From Pisaster brevispinus (taxonomy: Eukaryota > Echinodermata > Asteroidea > Forcipulatida > Asteriidae), in the NCBI GenBank assembly GCA_023634235.1, contig JAMKCF010000001.1, positions 5,272,758-5,336,757 of the forward strand: a stretch of 64,000 bases of DNA, given 5' to 3'. Positions 55,701 to 64,000 of this stretch are shown piece by piece. The translations under genes and the position numbers were made by a program. Numbering within the stretch: position 1 is the first letter of the stretch; every line of letters starts with the position of its first letter. The notes under the pieces were generated by a model, which was given only the letters and a program-made list of their open reading frames with translations, did not search any database and was not told the origin of the DNA.

Positions 55701-58700
55701 TGTTCAAGATATTACACAGTGAATGGATCTTCATTTGAAAAGCACAATACCCAGGGACTTGTCCGGTCATGTCATAAGTTTACTGGTCTGACACTTATTC
55801 CATTTGCGTCTGGCCAGTGGTCCAGTGGAAAGTACGAGCTCTGGGGTTGGCATCTCGGTCTTGACACTTGTGTCCTTAAGCAAGACACTTGACCATTATT
55901 GCTTCACCCTTTGGATGGGATGTAAAGCCGCAGGTCCCATGTGTTGTGTAATCTCATTAAACTCTCCCAAGGCGTGTCGTGGCCGAGCGGATAAGATCAC
56001 TGGACTCAAGCTCTGGTGTTTCCGATCAGCAGAGTGTGGGTTCGAGTCCCGGTCGTGACACTTTTGTCCTTTAAGCAAGACACTTAACCATTATTGCTTC
56101 ATCCTTCGGATGGGACGTAAAGCCGCAGGTCCCATGTGTTGTGTAATGCACATAAAAGAACCCTGTACACGTATCATAAGAGAAGGGGTTCCTCTTGGTG
56201 TTTTCTGGTATGGTTGGCTGCAGATTGGGCTACAGCACCTTGTAAACCCTAACATGGTGCTTTCCCATGGGGCACCCCAATTGATGTCAGTGCCCCCCCC
56301 CCCCCCTCCCGAGTGCCACCCTTCATTTAGAACCCGCCATTTTGTAGATCAAGATACAGTTTTTTAAAAAGTGCAAATGGAATAATTGAGTTACCAGCAG
56401 AGCCCCCTACAAAAAATGGTGCCTCCCCCCTCCTTGTGCCCCCTAAAAAAATACCTAAGTTATGCCACTGGGTGCTATGTAAAAAAATGGGTCTTATAAT
56501 TCGAACATAGCTCCACATACCTTGTAGAACAAATAAATGAGCACTTTGACATGGCCTTGATGGAGTGATAAAGCGCTATACAGGCCTGTGAAATCTCCGC
56601 TTTAAAGCGGATTTCCGCTTTTTCCTTGACCGTGACGATTTTTTATTTCCGCTTTTTTTTTTTCGTAAAAAAAAAAATAATAAATCATAATTTTTATTTG
56701 TTATTTATTTTTTTTACACGAATTTTTTTAAAAGCCTAAAATATGCTTGGCAACAACAATGTAAAACTTTAATAATGTGAAATAAGCCTAGTGACTGGAT
56801 CAATGAGGTACCCAAATTCGACCAGCGTAAATGCGTGACGCGCGCTCACTTGACGTTCCACGATCATTCTTACATCATGTATAGTGTTTCAGCTCTTTTT
56901 TTAAGGGTCCATTCACAGGCCTGGCTATAAGAACTAGGTAGTTTAACAAGCGTTCAGGCAGAGCAGTCATTTTTGAGAGCCAATCAGCATTGTTTTTCAG
57001 TATTACCTTTCCAGGGGTTTAGTGACGAGCTGTCGATACGCCGCGCATTTGACATGTCTGTATGGCAAATTCACTGGATCAACCTGTTCTAATTTCTTTA
57101 CATTTTGTGTGTCTCTGCATACAGCATCAGAGGGAAGATCGTTAAAGTCACCCAGACATCAGCGGATGAGGTAAGAACCAATCGGGCGACAGCTTCTATG
57201 TGAAACACTCTGTTTTAACCGATAATGAGCTGACTCGCACCTGTGTGCTTCTGTGACAGTTGAGTTGATTGGCTTGCATGCCGTGCGTCGTTGAACTGTT
57301 TTGTTTAAAATCTGCACACTGATTTATGTGAGGCATGATTTTTTTTCAATCATTTTTGAAGTTGGAGTAAGAACAGTGCTTTATCTAGTGAACCATTCAG
57401 CCTTCCATTGGACAGCCTAAGAAGGCTTTTGGTCGGCCTTGATTGGCCAACAGGACGGCTGTCGGCCAAAATCAAAGCTCTCGGGTCAAATTCAGTTTTC
57501 TAATGCACTCCTTTTCCACTAGATAGAGTCCTATAGCCCTAACCATGCTAAATGCAACAATATGCACCAAATGAAAATAGTTGTTGTGATCTGTTGCATT
57601 TGGCAGTCAACTCAGATGTCATTTTTTGACTGAATTTGTTGCATTCAGCAGTGAAGTGACTTCTTATACGTAGGTTTGGGTGCTTCTATTGTATCTGAAC
57701 AACTTATAATGGGTATTTTTTATGGGAAAAGTATTGAGAAGTATGATGTAATATTAGGTAAGAATCATAATTCAAATCATATTCAAAAGACTGTATAATA
57801 ACAGTTAAACATTACACTTATGTGCATACTGTTGCATTTAGCAGGGCAAGCACCCTTGCTCAGTCCTTTCCCAAACAGCATGCCTGCACAATGCAACAAT
57901 ATCCCTTGTTGCATTTTGTTGCATTTGGCATGGTTCTCATTTCAACTGTGTTGCATTCTGTTGTATTTGGCAGGCTTTGTAGAGAGACCCTAATGGGGGT
58001 TAGGGTTAATATTGCAAGTCTCTAAAGTGCTCATGGCACTAATACAAACAATACATGTACAATAATCAAAATGGAAATGTAGGCCTACATGTATAATCTC
58101 AGAAGAAACCCAGAACGTAGTGTTAGCCAGAGGGTATCTGGGTGTCTTTTGGACACCCTGTTTCACATTTGGACACCCTGTTTCAAATTTGGACACCCTG
58201 TTTCAAATGTGGACACCCTGTTTCAAGTTTGGACACCCCGTTTCAAATTTGGACACCCTGTTTCACATTTGGACACCCTGTTTCACATTTGAAAGAAGAA
58301 AAAGCAAAACTTATTCATCATCGACTGACCCGTGGTGTTGTTGTTTTTCTTTTGTTATTTTAGTGGTCAGCTCTGATGATTCCCAAAACATTGGTCATTT
58401 CACAGGTATTTTCTTTGCAACTAAAACCCTTGTGAAAACAAAAACGCTTAACTGACTTGTTTTGGCATGATGACATTACACAGTAACATGTTTACATTCA
58501 TCTTTAGAACAATTCGGCACCCTAACCAGCCCAAATCATCCAAAACCCACCCTTGTTTTGCCTGATTTTATTAAAAAGTCACATCCCCTTGAGGTGATCT
58601 CGTGGCTGCTGCTTCCCAGGTTGTATCGTAAACTTGGGTGTGATCCCTGGCTACACGGCAGCTTACGGTTAAATGGCTTCTGACTGGCACCCCTGATCAA

Positions 58701-61700
58701 AGATATTGACTAATAGGGAGACCGCCAACATAGGGCTGGATAGCTCAGTTGGTAGAGCGCCGGTACGTTAATCCGGAGGTTGTTGGTTCAAGTCCCGCTC
58801 CAGTAAATTTTTCTTTGTTCAAACCCAAAATATATAAAATTTACCCCGTCAGTCTCCTTTGTGGTTTATTACTTGATTTATAAGGAGATCTATACCTTAG
58901 GCTTGACTTCATGGGGGCAGTTTCTCCTTATCCCCCCATACCCATAGAGGTGCCCTTTGCCCACATTGTTTGACCACTCAAGCGTGAAGCATACATGTAC
59001 ACTCTCACACAACAGAAAGCTCACCTTTACTGTTGATTTTTACAAACTCTACTATGATCTTGAAGATTTCATTTTAGAGTATGAAGTAACAACAATGTCA
59101 TTGAATTTCCTTTCATATAGTCAAAACAAAAACACCATTGGCCAATATTGTTCAAGTTTTTCATCTTTTTTCCCTGAATGTGTTCAAGCACTACATAAAG
59201 GTGTTTGGGTTTACAGAACACAATCAGGAAATATAGAGACCAAGAATAAGATCCCCCTGACTTGTTAGGACATAAGTTTACTGGCCCGACCCTAAAACTA
59301 CTGGCCTCGGGCCTGCAGTCCCTTGTAAATCCAAGCCCTGGGCAGACTCAGCCTGCCATCCAAATAGAATATCATTGTTTTTACAAAAGTCACATTCCTT
59401 GTATTAAAATCATATGCTAACTGTCATTAGTTCGGAGACACCGCCCGAAATACTCGAACTAAAAACTGTCATTCTTGCACTCTTTGAAGTTGTATGCTGT
59501 GTTTTATTTTAAAATATTTGTTGCACAATAATTTAACCCAGCCTATAACACTGACAGCTATTATATACCATACACACACATCCTTGTTATCTGATTTGGT
59601 GGAACATGTGTCACGTGTCCTCCATTATTTTGCCACTCATTCACTGCTGCAACGCTCAAAATTGAATATTGGACAAGCTCCTGTCAGATTAGTGGAGGCT
59701 TTGCAATGTCCGTTCCAAACTAATCGTGCCTCGCCTGTTTATCTCAATGAGGCTAGATTGTGTCATGCCGGAAAACGTTGGCATCCACATGGAGTTGTCC
59801 ACGTTGTTTAGAAGTTTTTTATTTTATTTTCAGAGTTTGGGGTGGAAGAGTTTCCAAGTTTATTTTGTGTTTATTATGGGAAAAAAAAATCAAAAGACAA
59901 GGATCTGTGTGTGTGTAAGGCCTATATTAAAACAAATATTGGATGCATTTCACTCGGCATTGTTGCAAATTGTAATCATTGGGTGAAATCTGGCTTTTCC
60001 ATTTCACAGGGCGAAAATAGTCCAGATTTCTCCTTGTGTTATCTGTGTCAATGCACTCTCACGCAACCAATATTTGTATAACATTCATTCATTCACACTT
60101 AACCATCATGGCTCAATCTCATGGCTCTGCTTGTTTACTGTAAGCATAGATTCAGCGCTTACAGACTTAGAGAATTCCATGCTTATGTCAAGCAAATCTT
60201 CACAGGTTAGCAGGAAGTTTTTGCTGGTGTGTGTGCGGACTCCTTGTTACTAGGCATTCTTTGCTTTACACAGCTAGCACAGAAATTCGGCACATTTACA
60301 CCCAGGGCTCAAATTCGACACTGGACCGCAGGCCCGATGCCAGTGACTTTAGTGTCGGGCCAGTAAACTTATGACCATTTACAAGTCCGGCGGTCTTGTC
60401 TTTTTGAATAATAACACCTTACTGTGTTTTTAAATTAAACTGATCAATTGAGTACATGTATTGAAGTATTACCCACAAGAAAAACTTGATAAATCTTCTC
60501 TTAGTGCTTGGTACAAAAAAACAGCTCAAATGTGAAACTGTGTAAATTAAAAATAGTGTTCTTCTCATTTTGATTCCGGTCTTGTAACAAATGTTCTGGT
60601 CCAGTAAAAGTTTTGAGCTACAAGCCCTGCAGTTTTGTGGATTTTCCCCCCATATTCGAGCCCTGTTACCCTGTAAGCTAATAAGGGTGATCGCAAGCGA
60701 AGCATTCAACGGTAAGCAGAGCCATGAAATTGGGCCCAGATCAGTAATCTCCCAGATAGTTTCAGAATTTTGAGAATTTATTTCATCTGTCTGTCTGTTC
60801 TACAATATATTTTATCTCTTCACAAAATCCTTCATGTCTGGCCAAGTTTGCACAGCACCATTTATCGACTAGGGGCCAATATTACCTGGTACCAAACCCA
60901 ACACATGTTTTTGAGCAAGGGTACCAGTGAATATCAGCTGCTAGTCAACATGTTGTGTGAACTTGGTCAATGTAGGTCAACCAGTATTTGTGTTTGTGGC
61001 GTGTTTGTGGTTTGTTGTGGCGGTAGACTCAAGTTCTAGTGCTTCTGATCAGCAGAGTGTGGTTCTAGTCCTGGTCTTGGCACTTGTGTCCTTGAGCAAG
61101 ATACCATAAATTGCTTTGTCCTTCGGATGGGACATTAAGCCGTAAGTCCTGTGTACTAGGATTGGTAGTGCACATAAAAGAACCCAAAAGAGTTAACATG
61201 TACATGTACGCGTAAGAATAAAGGTTAACTTTGGTGTTTCTGGTTCACAAGGAGCCCATGCAGGACATGTTGCCCAGGTGTTGACCTTTTCCCATTGACT
61301 AAACAAATTGTCCAATGGAAGTGCCCTTTGCATAATGAAATGGCCTTGCCCTCTCCAAGAGGAGATTCCAAGCCTGATATACACACTGTACATGTACATG
61401 TAGCTCGCACCCTTTGTACAGGTTTCCTCAAGCTTGCAAGCTACTGCGATTAAGTTCACTTATGAGGCATCCATGGTTTCGTTACTAGAAATACACAAAA
61501 TGTACTAGTGGCATGTCGTGGCCGAGCGGATAAGAGCACCGGACTCAAGCTCTGGTGTTTCCGACTCAGCAGAGTATGGGTTCGAGTCCTGGTCATGACA
61601 CTTGTGTCCTTGAGCAATACACTTAACCATTATTGCTTTGTCCTTCGGATGGGACGTAAAGCCGTTGGCCCCGTGTGTTGTGTAACGTAGTGCACTTTTT

Positions 61701-63731
61701 GAAAAGAGAAGGGGTTCGCCCCGGTGTTCCTGGTTTGATTGGCTGCCTATTGCGCCACAGCACTTTGTAAACCATTACATGGTGCTATGTAAAGGAGTAG
61801 GTCTCATACTTCAGAAATGTTGCCCCAAATACCTTGCAGGAAAATACTGAATGTTGAAGCGCCTTGAGCGTCACTGAGTGACGGATACGTGCTCATTATA
61901 AATGTACATTATTATTATTATTATTTCTATGATACAATTTCCTCTTGTTTTCTGCAGTAACAAAGTTGCATGTCTGTAGTAAAATGTATGTCATTTTGTT
62001 TTATCCTAGATGAAGGATGGAAGCTCTCCTTCAAGCGACAAGGAAAATCATGTTGAAGAGGGATCACAAACCCCTCTCAAACAGATGAAGAAAATCAATG
62101 CTCGGGTAAGCCCTTTTACTGGGCGTGAATGGGTTACACTGGGCAAATCATGAAAATTGACAGTTAAGGTAGCCACCATAACTGGGAGTAACTGGGTTGC
62201 ACTGGGCAAATCATGAAAATAAACACTAAAGTAAGCATCCTGCGCGGGTGTAAGTGGGTTACACTGGGAAAATCATGAAAATTGACAGTTAGGTACATGT
62301 AACCACCATAACTGGACGTAACTGGGTAGCACTAGGCAAATCATGAAAATAAACACTAAAGTAAGCATCCTGTGCGGGCGTAAGTGGGTTGCACTGGGCA
62401 AATCCTGAAAGACAGCACTAAGGTCAGCATCCTTACTGGATGTAATAAGTGGGTGACACAGGGCAAATGAAAAAAAGTCAACACTTAAATGGACATAGTC
62501 GCCTTGGATTGGGTACTTTTGGCTATAAAAAACATTTTGCATGAAACGAATTTGGTTGGAAAGATTTTTTTACAATTAGAATATAATGTACCAGACAAAT
62601 ATACTTGAAATTGAGTGGTTTTCCTTTTATTTAATGAAATAACATGGTCGGCCATTTTGGAGAACTAAATTTTGGGTTCCATAAAATGACGGACTGTGCT
62701 TAACCAAATGGGGGAACTGTTAAGCACCAGCATCAAGCTTAACAGAGAAACACTGGCTTACCAAAACAAAGTAACAGTAAGAAAAATCACATTTCTTTTG
62801 GGTTAAACTAGGCTGCACTGGGTAAATCCTGAAACTATGTAGTCAGTCAGTAACAAGGAAAATGACCTTTTGTGGGTGTGAACAGGTGACACTGGGTGTT
62901 AGTAACTGATGTTTAACTTGATTATCAGAATTGCAGGTACAACATTCATCTTTGTGACGAGGACAAGATAATAAGTGCAGTTCCCGGCAATGAAATTATG
63001 TGAGTTTCGTTTAGACCATGTGACGTTGTAACTTGTGTTAAATACAAAAGAGCCAATAGTTATACAAAAACAGCTAACAGAACATGATCAGGAGGGCAAC
63101 TAGAAGAGCAAAAAAATGAATTAATAGAAGAGGAGCATGCAGGCATGGGGAGTAAATCAACTGAGGGGAAACAACTGGACAGACCAACAAAGAACAACTT
63201 GTGTGGGTCAGGAACAACAAAAGTAAACTTAACTACTGTTGCTCGGAAGCATGTTGTCCAGCGCATAAGTAGCACTAATCCAGAGGATTAAAACGAAAAC
63301 ACAATGGACATTGAACTGGCTATACAAGTAAAGCGACAGGCATGATGTTCTTTCTACTTTTATCTAATTTTTTGATTTTCTTTGCTCTCAGAAAAATAAC
63401 AAAATTATAATAAAATAGTCTAAAAATGAAAGACCTATCGAAACCCGTACCATGTAAAAGTCTAGGTCAGCTCTTGTTGCTCTATTTTTGTCCTAGGGCC
63501 TAATATCATGGCTGATAATAATAGTAATAATTCATATTTTGTAAAACATTGTTATTTTTCTGTAGCCATACAACCCCGCTCCCTTCATGGGACCTACTGA
63601 AGCTGTTTATTCGATCCAACGCCATCCAGACAGGATCCAACCCCAACTCCCCCTGGGTCGTCTCGGAAGACCTCTTCACCAAGTTTAGCCTCACCAACAA
63701 ATACGACGACTCTAACCTCAGTCCTTACAAG
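49625..63731 (+). CDS. BAZ1B: BAZ1B/WSTF-type chromatin remodeler, first seven coding exons (partial)
   Basis: Join of 49625-49737, 52580-52755, 54402-54507, 57125-57170, 62010-62105, 62929-62999 and 63566-63731. All phases agree; 774 nt, 258 codons; the frame is open at the last donor (GTAAAA), and the gene continues past the window. The protein starts MPLLGRKIY, and residues ~20-125 form the WAC domain (IPLTNEVFKTR, DEYDKRLEFYRQPIWTC, LSYQEAL, FPVRLERVVLDLVHH). Residues 148-170 include SPSSDKEN; residues 180-258 hold YNIHLCDEDKIISAVP and SPWVVSEDLFTKFSL...LSPYK. From recall, DKIIS, APWVV and DPYK patterns mark BAZ1B rather than BAZ1A. In vertebrates BAZ1B pairs with SMARCA5 in the WICH complex, and its WAC domain has been reported to phosphorylate H2A.X on tyrosine 142. 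PHD and bromodomain exons should lie to the right. Confidence 0.9.
49779..49790 (+). promoter_or_regulatory. YY1-type site in BAZ1B intron 1
   Basis: CAAGATGGCGGC, 42 bp after the exon 1 donor. AAGATGGCGGC just downstream of the start is a common YY1 arrangement in housekeeping promoters. The same core is at ~47801. Confidence 0.5.
50524..51281. mobile_element. 760 bp palindromic element, ~338 bp arms
   Basis: Left arm ~50524-50862 and right arm ~50946-51281 are inverted copies with few differences, from the terminal G-run and TACTCCTAGAACTATTCGG to GCTTGTATCAATGGTATGCT. An 80-bp centre repeats GGACCAGYGTTGC motifs. No coding capacity. In BAZ1B intron 1. Confidence 0.9.
51282..52579. other. 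BAZ1B intron 1, remainder
   Basis: AT-rich to ~52200. Then a GC-richer stretch, 52205-52535, opens with CCCTTTTCACACTGT and closes with GAGTGTGAACGGG, so it is possibly a MITE. No exon is seen. Confidence 0.4.
52580..52755 (+). CDS. BAZ1B: BAZ1B-like coding exon 2 (WAC domain)
   Basis: It encodes EYDKRLEFYRQPIWTCQCTG, then LSYQEALRSEVSAREQLEDE and VVLDLVHH: the core of the WAC domain. The acceptor ACTCAG has a poor pyrimidine tract. Donor GTAAGT, phase 1. Confidence 0.9.
53320..53645 (+). repeat. ~350 bp dispersed repeat, copy 1
   Basis: Block order is CAAGACCGCAGGGC, AGCTCAACTGGACCAGAA, CAAGACCAGAATTGAAATGA, GACCGCCGGACTTGT and CTAAAATCACTGCCCTCGGG. The family recurs at 53812, ~55425, 59180 and, inverted, 60303. 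Confidence 0.75.
53812..54182 (+). repeat. ~350 bp dispersed repeat, copy 2
   Basis: Complete-looking copy from GGGCTTGAACTTGGGG to CAAATTCAAGCCCTG; the ends form a short inverted pair (GGGCTTGAA/TTCAAGCCC). Confidence 0.8.
54402..54507 (+). CDS. BAZ1B: BAZ1B-like coding exon 3
   Basis: It encodes TCSLETLVDDVQSHL and FDVGDTVELKVQLRGK. Acceptor TTTCTTGACAG, donor GTAAGT, phase 2 out. Confidence 0.88.
54586..55220. mobile_element. TIR element with GTTGGGAC-rich ends
   Basis: TGTTCCGTCCCAACTTGACA at the left faces TGTCAAGTTGGGACGGAACA at the right. Arms are ~105 bp and consist largely of CAACTATAGTTGGGAC and CAACTTGAGTGTTAAAGTTG motifs, themselves palindromic. In BAZ1B intron 3. Confidence 0.85.
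55322..55400 (+). mobile_element. SINE head fragment (Leu-tRNA-like)
   Basis: CGTGGCCGAGCGGTCAAGCG (box A) and CAATCAGCAAAGTATGGG, then lost. Joined directly to a ~350 bp repeat copy (55425-55850). Confidence 0.65.
55425..55850 (+). repeat. ~350 bp dispersed repeat, copy 3
   Basis: ACAAGACCGCTGGGCTCGTTGCTCAG...TACAAGACCAAAATCAGAATG, then CAGGGACTTGTCCGGTCAT and GGCCAGTGGTCCAGTG. It runs into a headless SINE body at 55850-55970. Confidence 0.65.
55976..56580 (+). mobile_element. Leu-tRNA-derived SINE split by a MITE
   Basis: Head with box A TGGCCGAGCGGATAAGA and box B GGGTTCGAGTCCCGG, body GACACTT..GTCC..AAGCAAGACACTTAACC and GGATGGGACGTAAAGCC. After ACATGGTGCT (~56250) it is interrupted by a G/C-run element ending TTATGCCACTGG (~56468), and then the SINE tail GGTGCTATGTAAAAAAATGG resumes. 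Comparison with 61512-61925 shows the uninterrupted form. Confidence 0.8.
56581..57124. other. BAZ1B intron 3, end
   Basis: CTCCGCTTTAAAGCGGATTTCCGC hairpin-like block near 56610, T/A runs and AT-rich DNA. No exon is seen. Confidence 0.4.
57125..57170 (+). CDS. BAZ1B: BAZ1B-like coding exon 4 (46 nt)
   Basis: Short exon encoding IRGKIVKVTQTSADE. Acceptor CTGCATACAG, donor GTAAGA, phase 0 out. The G-K-I-x-K-V strand matches the family's K-I-V-K-I segment. Confidence 0.82.
58151..58290 (+). repeat. 20 bp minisatellite, 7 units
   Basis: GGACACCCTGTTTCAAATTT and one- or two-base variants start at 58151, 58171, 58191, 58211, 58231, 58251 and 58271. Since 20 is not a multiple of 3, the same peptide pattern (GHPVSxLDTLFxIWTPCF) appears in all three plus frames. 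Confidence 0.95.
58736..58808 (+). tRNA. tRNA-Asn-like sequence, probably a pseudogene/SINE head
   Basis: It has a good D arm (TAGCTCAGTTGGTAGAGC), GTT in the anticodon position between CCGG...CCGG, and a box B GGTTCAAGTCC. The base before the anticodon is C instead of the invariant T, the T stem has a mismatch and two acceptor pairs are lost. It is therefore unlikely to be functional. Confidence 0.45.
59180..59340 (+). repeat. ~350 bp dispersed repeat, copy 4 (3' part)
   Basis: Retains only TGACTTGTTAGGACATAAGT, TTTACTGGCCCGACCCTAAA, CTGGCCTCGGGCCTGCAGTC and CAAGCCCTGG. Confidence 0.7.
59560..59640. repeat. Fragment of the left-edge array repeat
   Basis: CACACACATCCTTGTTATCT, GGAACATGTGTCACGTGTCC and TCCATTATTTTGCCA match the block at ~795-870 (units 1-3), showing that the array unit is also dispersed. 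Confidence 0.65.
60303..60668 (-). repeat. ~350 bp dispersed repeat, copy 5 (inverted)
   Basis: Minus-strand copy with the complete block order: AGGGCTCGAATATGGGG at one end, CTACAAGCCCTGC inside, and GGGCTCAAATTCGACACTGG (plus strand) at the other end. Confidence 0.8.
61016..61250 (+). mobile_element. Decayed Leu-tRNA-like SINE
   Basis: TAGACTCAAGTTCTAGTGCT, CAGCAGAGTGTGGTTCTAGT and body TGTCCTTGAGCAAGATACC. It lacks a recognisable box A. Confidence 0.65.
61512..61925 (+). mobile_element. Full-length Leu-tRNA-derived SINE
   Basis: Box A TGGCCGAGCGGATAAGAG, CAAG anticodon-loop region, box B GGGTTCGAGTCCTGG, body, and a tail ending in (ATT)n. ~410 bp; the best-preserved copy of the family in the window. 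In BAZ1B intron 4. Confidence 0.85.
62010..62105 (+). CDS. BAZ1B: BAZ1B-like coding exon 5
   Basis: It encodes MKDGSSPSSDKENHVEEG and TPLKQMKKINAR. A charged linker with the SPSSDKEN motif also found in vertebrate BAZ1B. Donor GTAAGC, followed at once by a minisatellite. Confidence 0.85.
62107..62470 (+). repeat. ~60 bp minisatellite with dimeric order, next to exon 5 donor
   Basis: Six units built on GGGTTACACTGGGCAAATCATG, alternating two types: one with GAAAATTGACAGTTA...CACCATAACTGG and one with AATAAACACTAAAGTAAGCA. The array starts within ~10 bp of the splice donor at 62106. Two decayed outliers lie at 62810-62900. Confidence 0.85.
62929..62999 (+). CDS. BAZ1B: BAZ1B-like coding exon 6
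   Basis: It encodes NCRYNIHLCDEDKIISAVPG. The acceptor ATTATCAG was chosen over the next CAG (NAGAATTGCAG) because only it keeps phase with exon 5. Donor GTGAGT, phase 2. Confidence 0.85.
63566..63731 (+). CDS. BAZ1B: BAZ1B-like coding exon 7
   Basis: It encodes HTTPLPSWDLLKLFIRSNAI, then SPWVVSEDLFTKFSLTNKYD and LSPYK. Strong acceptor TTTTTCTGTAG; donor GTAAAA, phase 0. The rest of the gene is off the right edge. Confidence 0.9.
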
Positions 63732-64000
63732 GTAAAAAAAGACAGATACTTCCCTCGGATATAAAAGGTCATCCTCGTTCCCAGGGGTGATCGATCTCGC
63801 CGTGCCATTTTTCCCCAGCATGCCTTGCTCGATCATAACCCCTGGAATTGGTTCATTAAAATGTGCTAGAATCTAGCACATTTTAATTGGGCCTTGGGCC
63901 GAACTGGTGTACGCGCGCGCTTAAGTATGGTAACCCGTAAAAGAGGCATCAAGTCAAAAAGCAACTGGTCCTCTGCCATTCTTCTTCGATTTTGTAATGT
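63732..64000. other. BAZ1B intron 7 start with perfect 16 bp hairpin
   Basis: ATTAAAATGTGCTAGA (63855-63870) and TCTAGCACATTTTAAT (63872-63887) pair perfectly around one base. No further exon is seen before the edge. Confidence 0.7.

Noticed and set aside
58151..58290. CRISPR-like array
   Set aside because: The 20 bp units are contiguous without unique spacers, and the genome is animal. It is a minisatellite.
58736..58808. Functional tRNA-Asn
   Set aside because: Position before the anticodon is C, the T stem has a mismatch and the acceptor stem has lost pairs. Listed only as tRNA-like.

Overview
The window is animal nuclear DNA and most likely comes from an echinoderm or another invertebrate deuterostome, with a sea star as the best guess. 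Three things point that way. The conserved genes are split by GT-AG introns. A fibrinogen-related lectin gene is intronless. Most of the remaining DNA is dense, AT-rich repeat: tRNA-derived SINEs, hAT-like MITEs, fold-back elements, LINE relics and minisatellites. Species cannot be fixed by reading alone.

Layout. 1-6.5 kb: three diverged units of a 2.3-2.5 kb tandem array, each with the same TATA-like block. 6.5-13.7 kb: no gene; TIR elements, including a 2.5 kb fold-back with ~840 bp arms. 13.7-22.7 kb: a fibrinogen-related (FREP) locus on the minus strand. It has one intact 327-codon gene (20451-21434), one broken copy (13749-14465) and three copies of the upstream flank, one of which has no gene beside it. 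22.7-26 kb: a GC-richer island, then minus-strand LINE debris with a MITE nested in it.

26.5-38.4 kb (minus strand): a ten-exon DGLUCY-like gene of 589 codons. All exon phases join. From recall of the family, the C-terminal half has lost its hallmark motifs, including a whole GDGGNE segment. This is the most interesting object here: a possible pseudo-enzyme paralogue. 38.5-49.5 kb: intergenic, with MITEs, SINEs, a recent ~0.73 kb direct duplication, fold-back hairpins, a LINE relic and a possible promoter cluster near 47.7-47.8 kb. 49.6 kb to the right edge (plus strand): the first seven coding exons (258 codons) of a BAZ1B/WSTF-type chromatin remodeler, holding the WAC region. The gene runs off the window, and its introns are full of SINEs, a ~350 bp dispersed repeat, a 760 bp palindrome and minisatellites.

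The three genes have no evident joint pathway. DGLUCY-like and BAZ1B-like point away from each other across about 11 kb. The FREP locus is a separate, duplicating lectin family, probably in immunity. TGACGTCA (CRE-type) octamers are strikingly common (14 counted by eye, about one expected), many of them carried by repeats.
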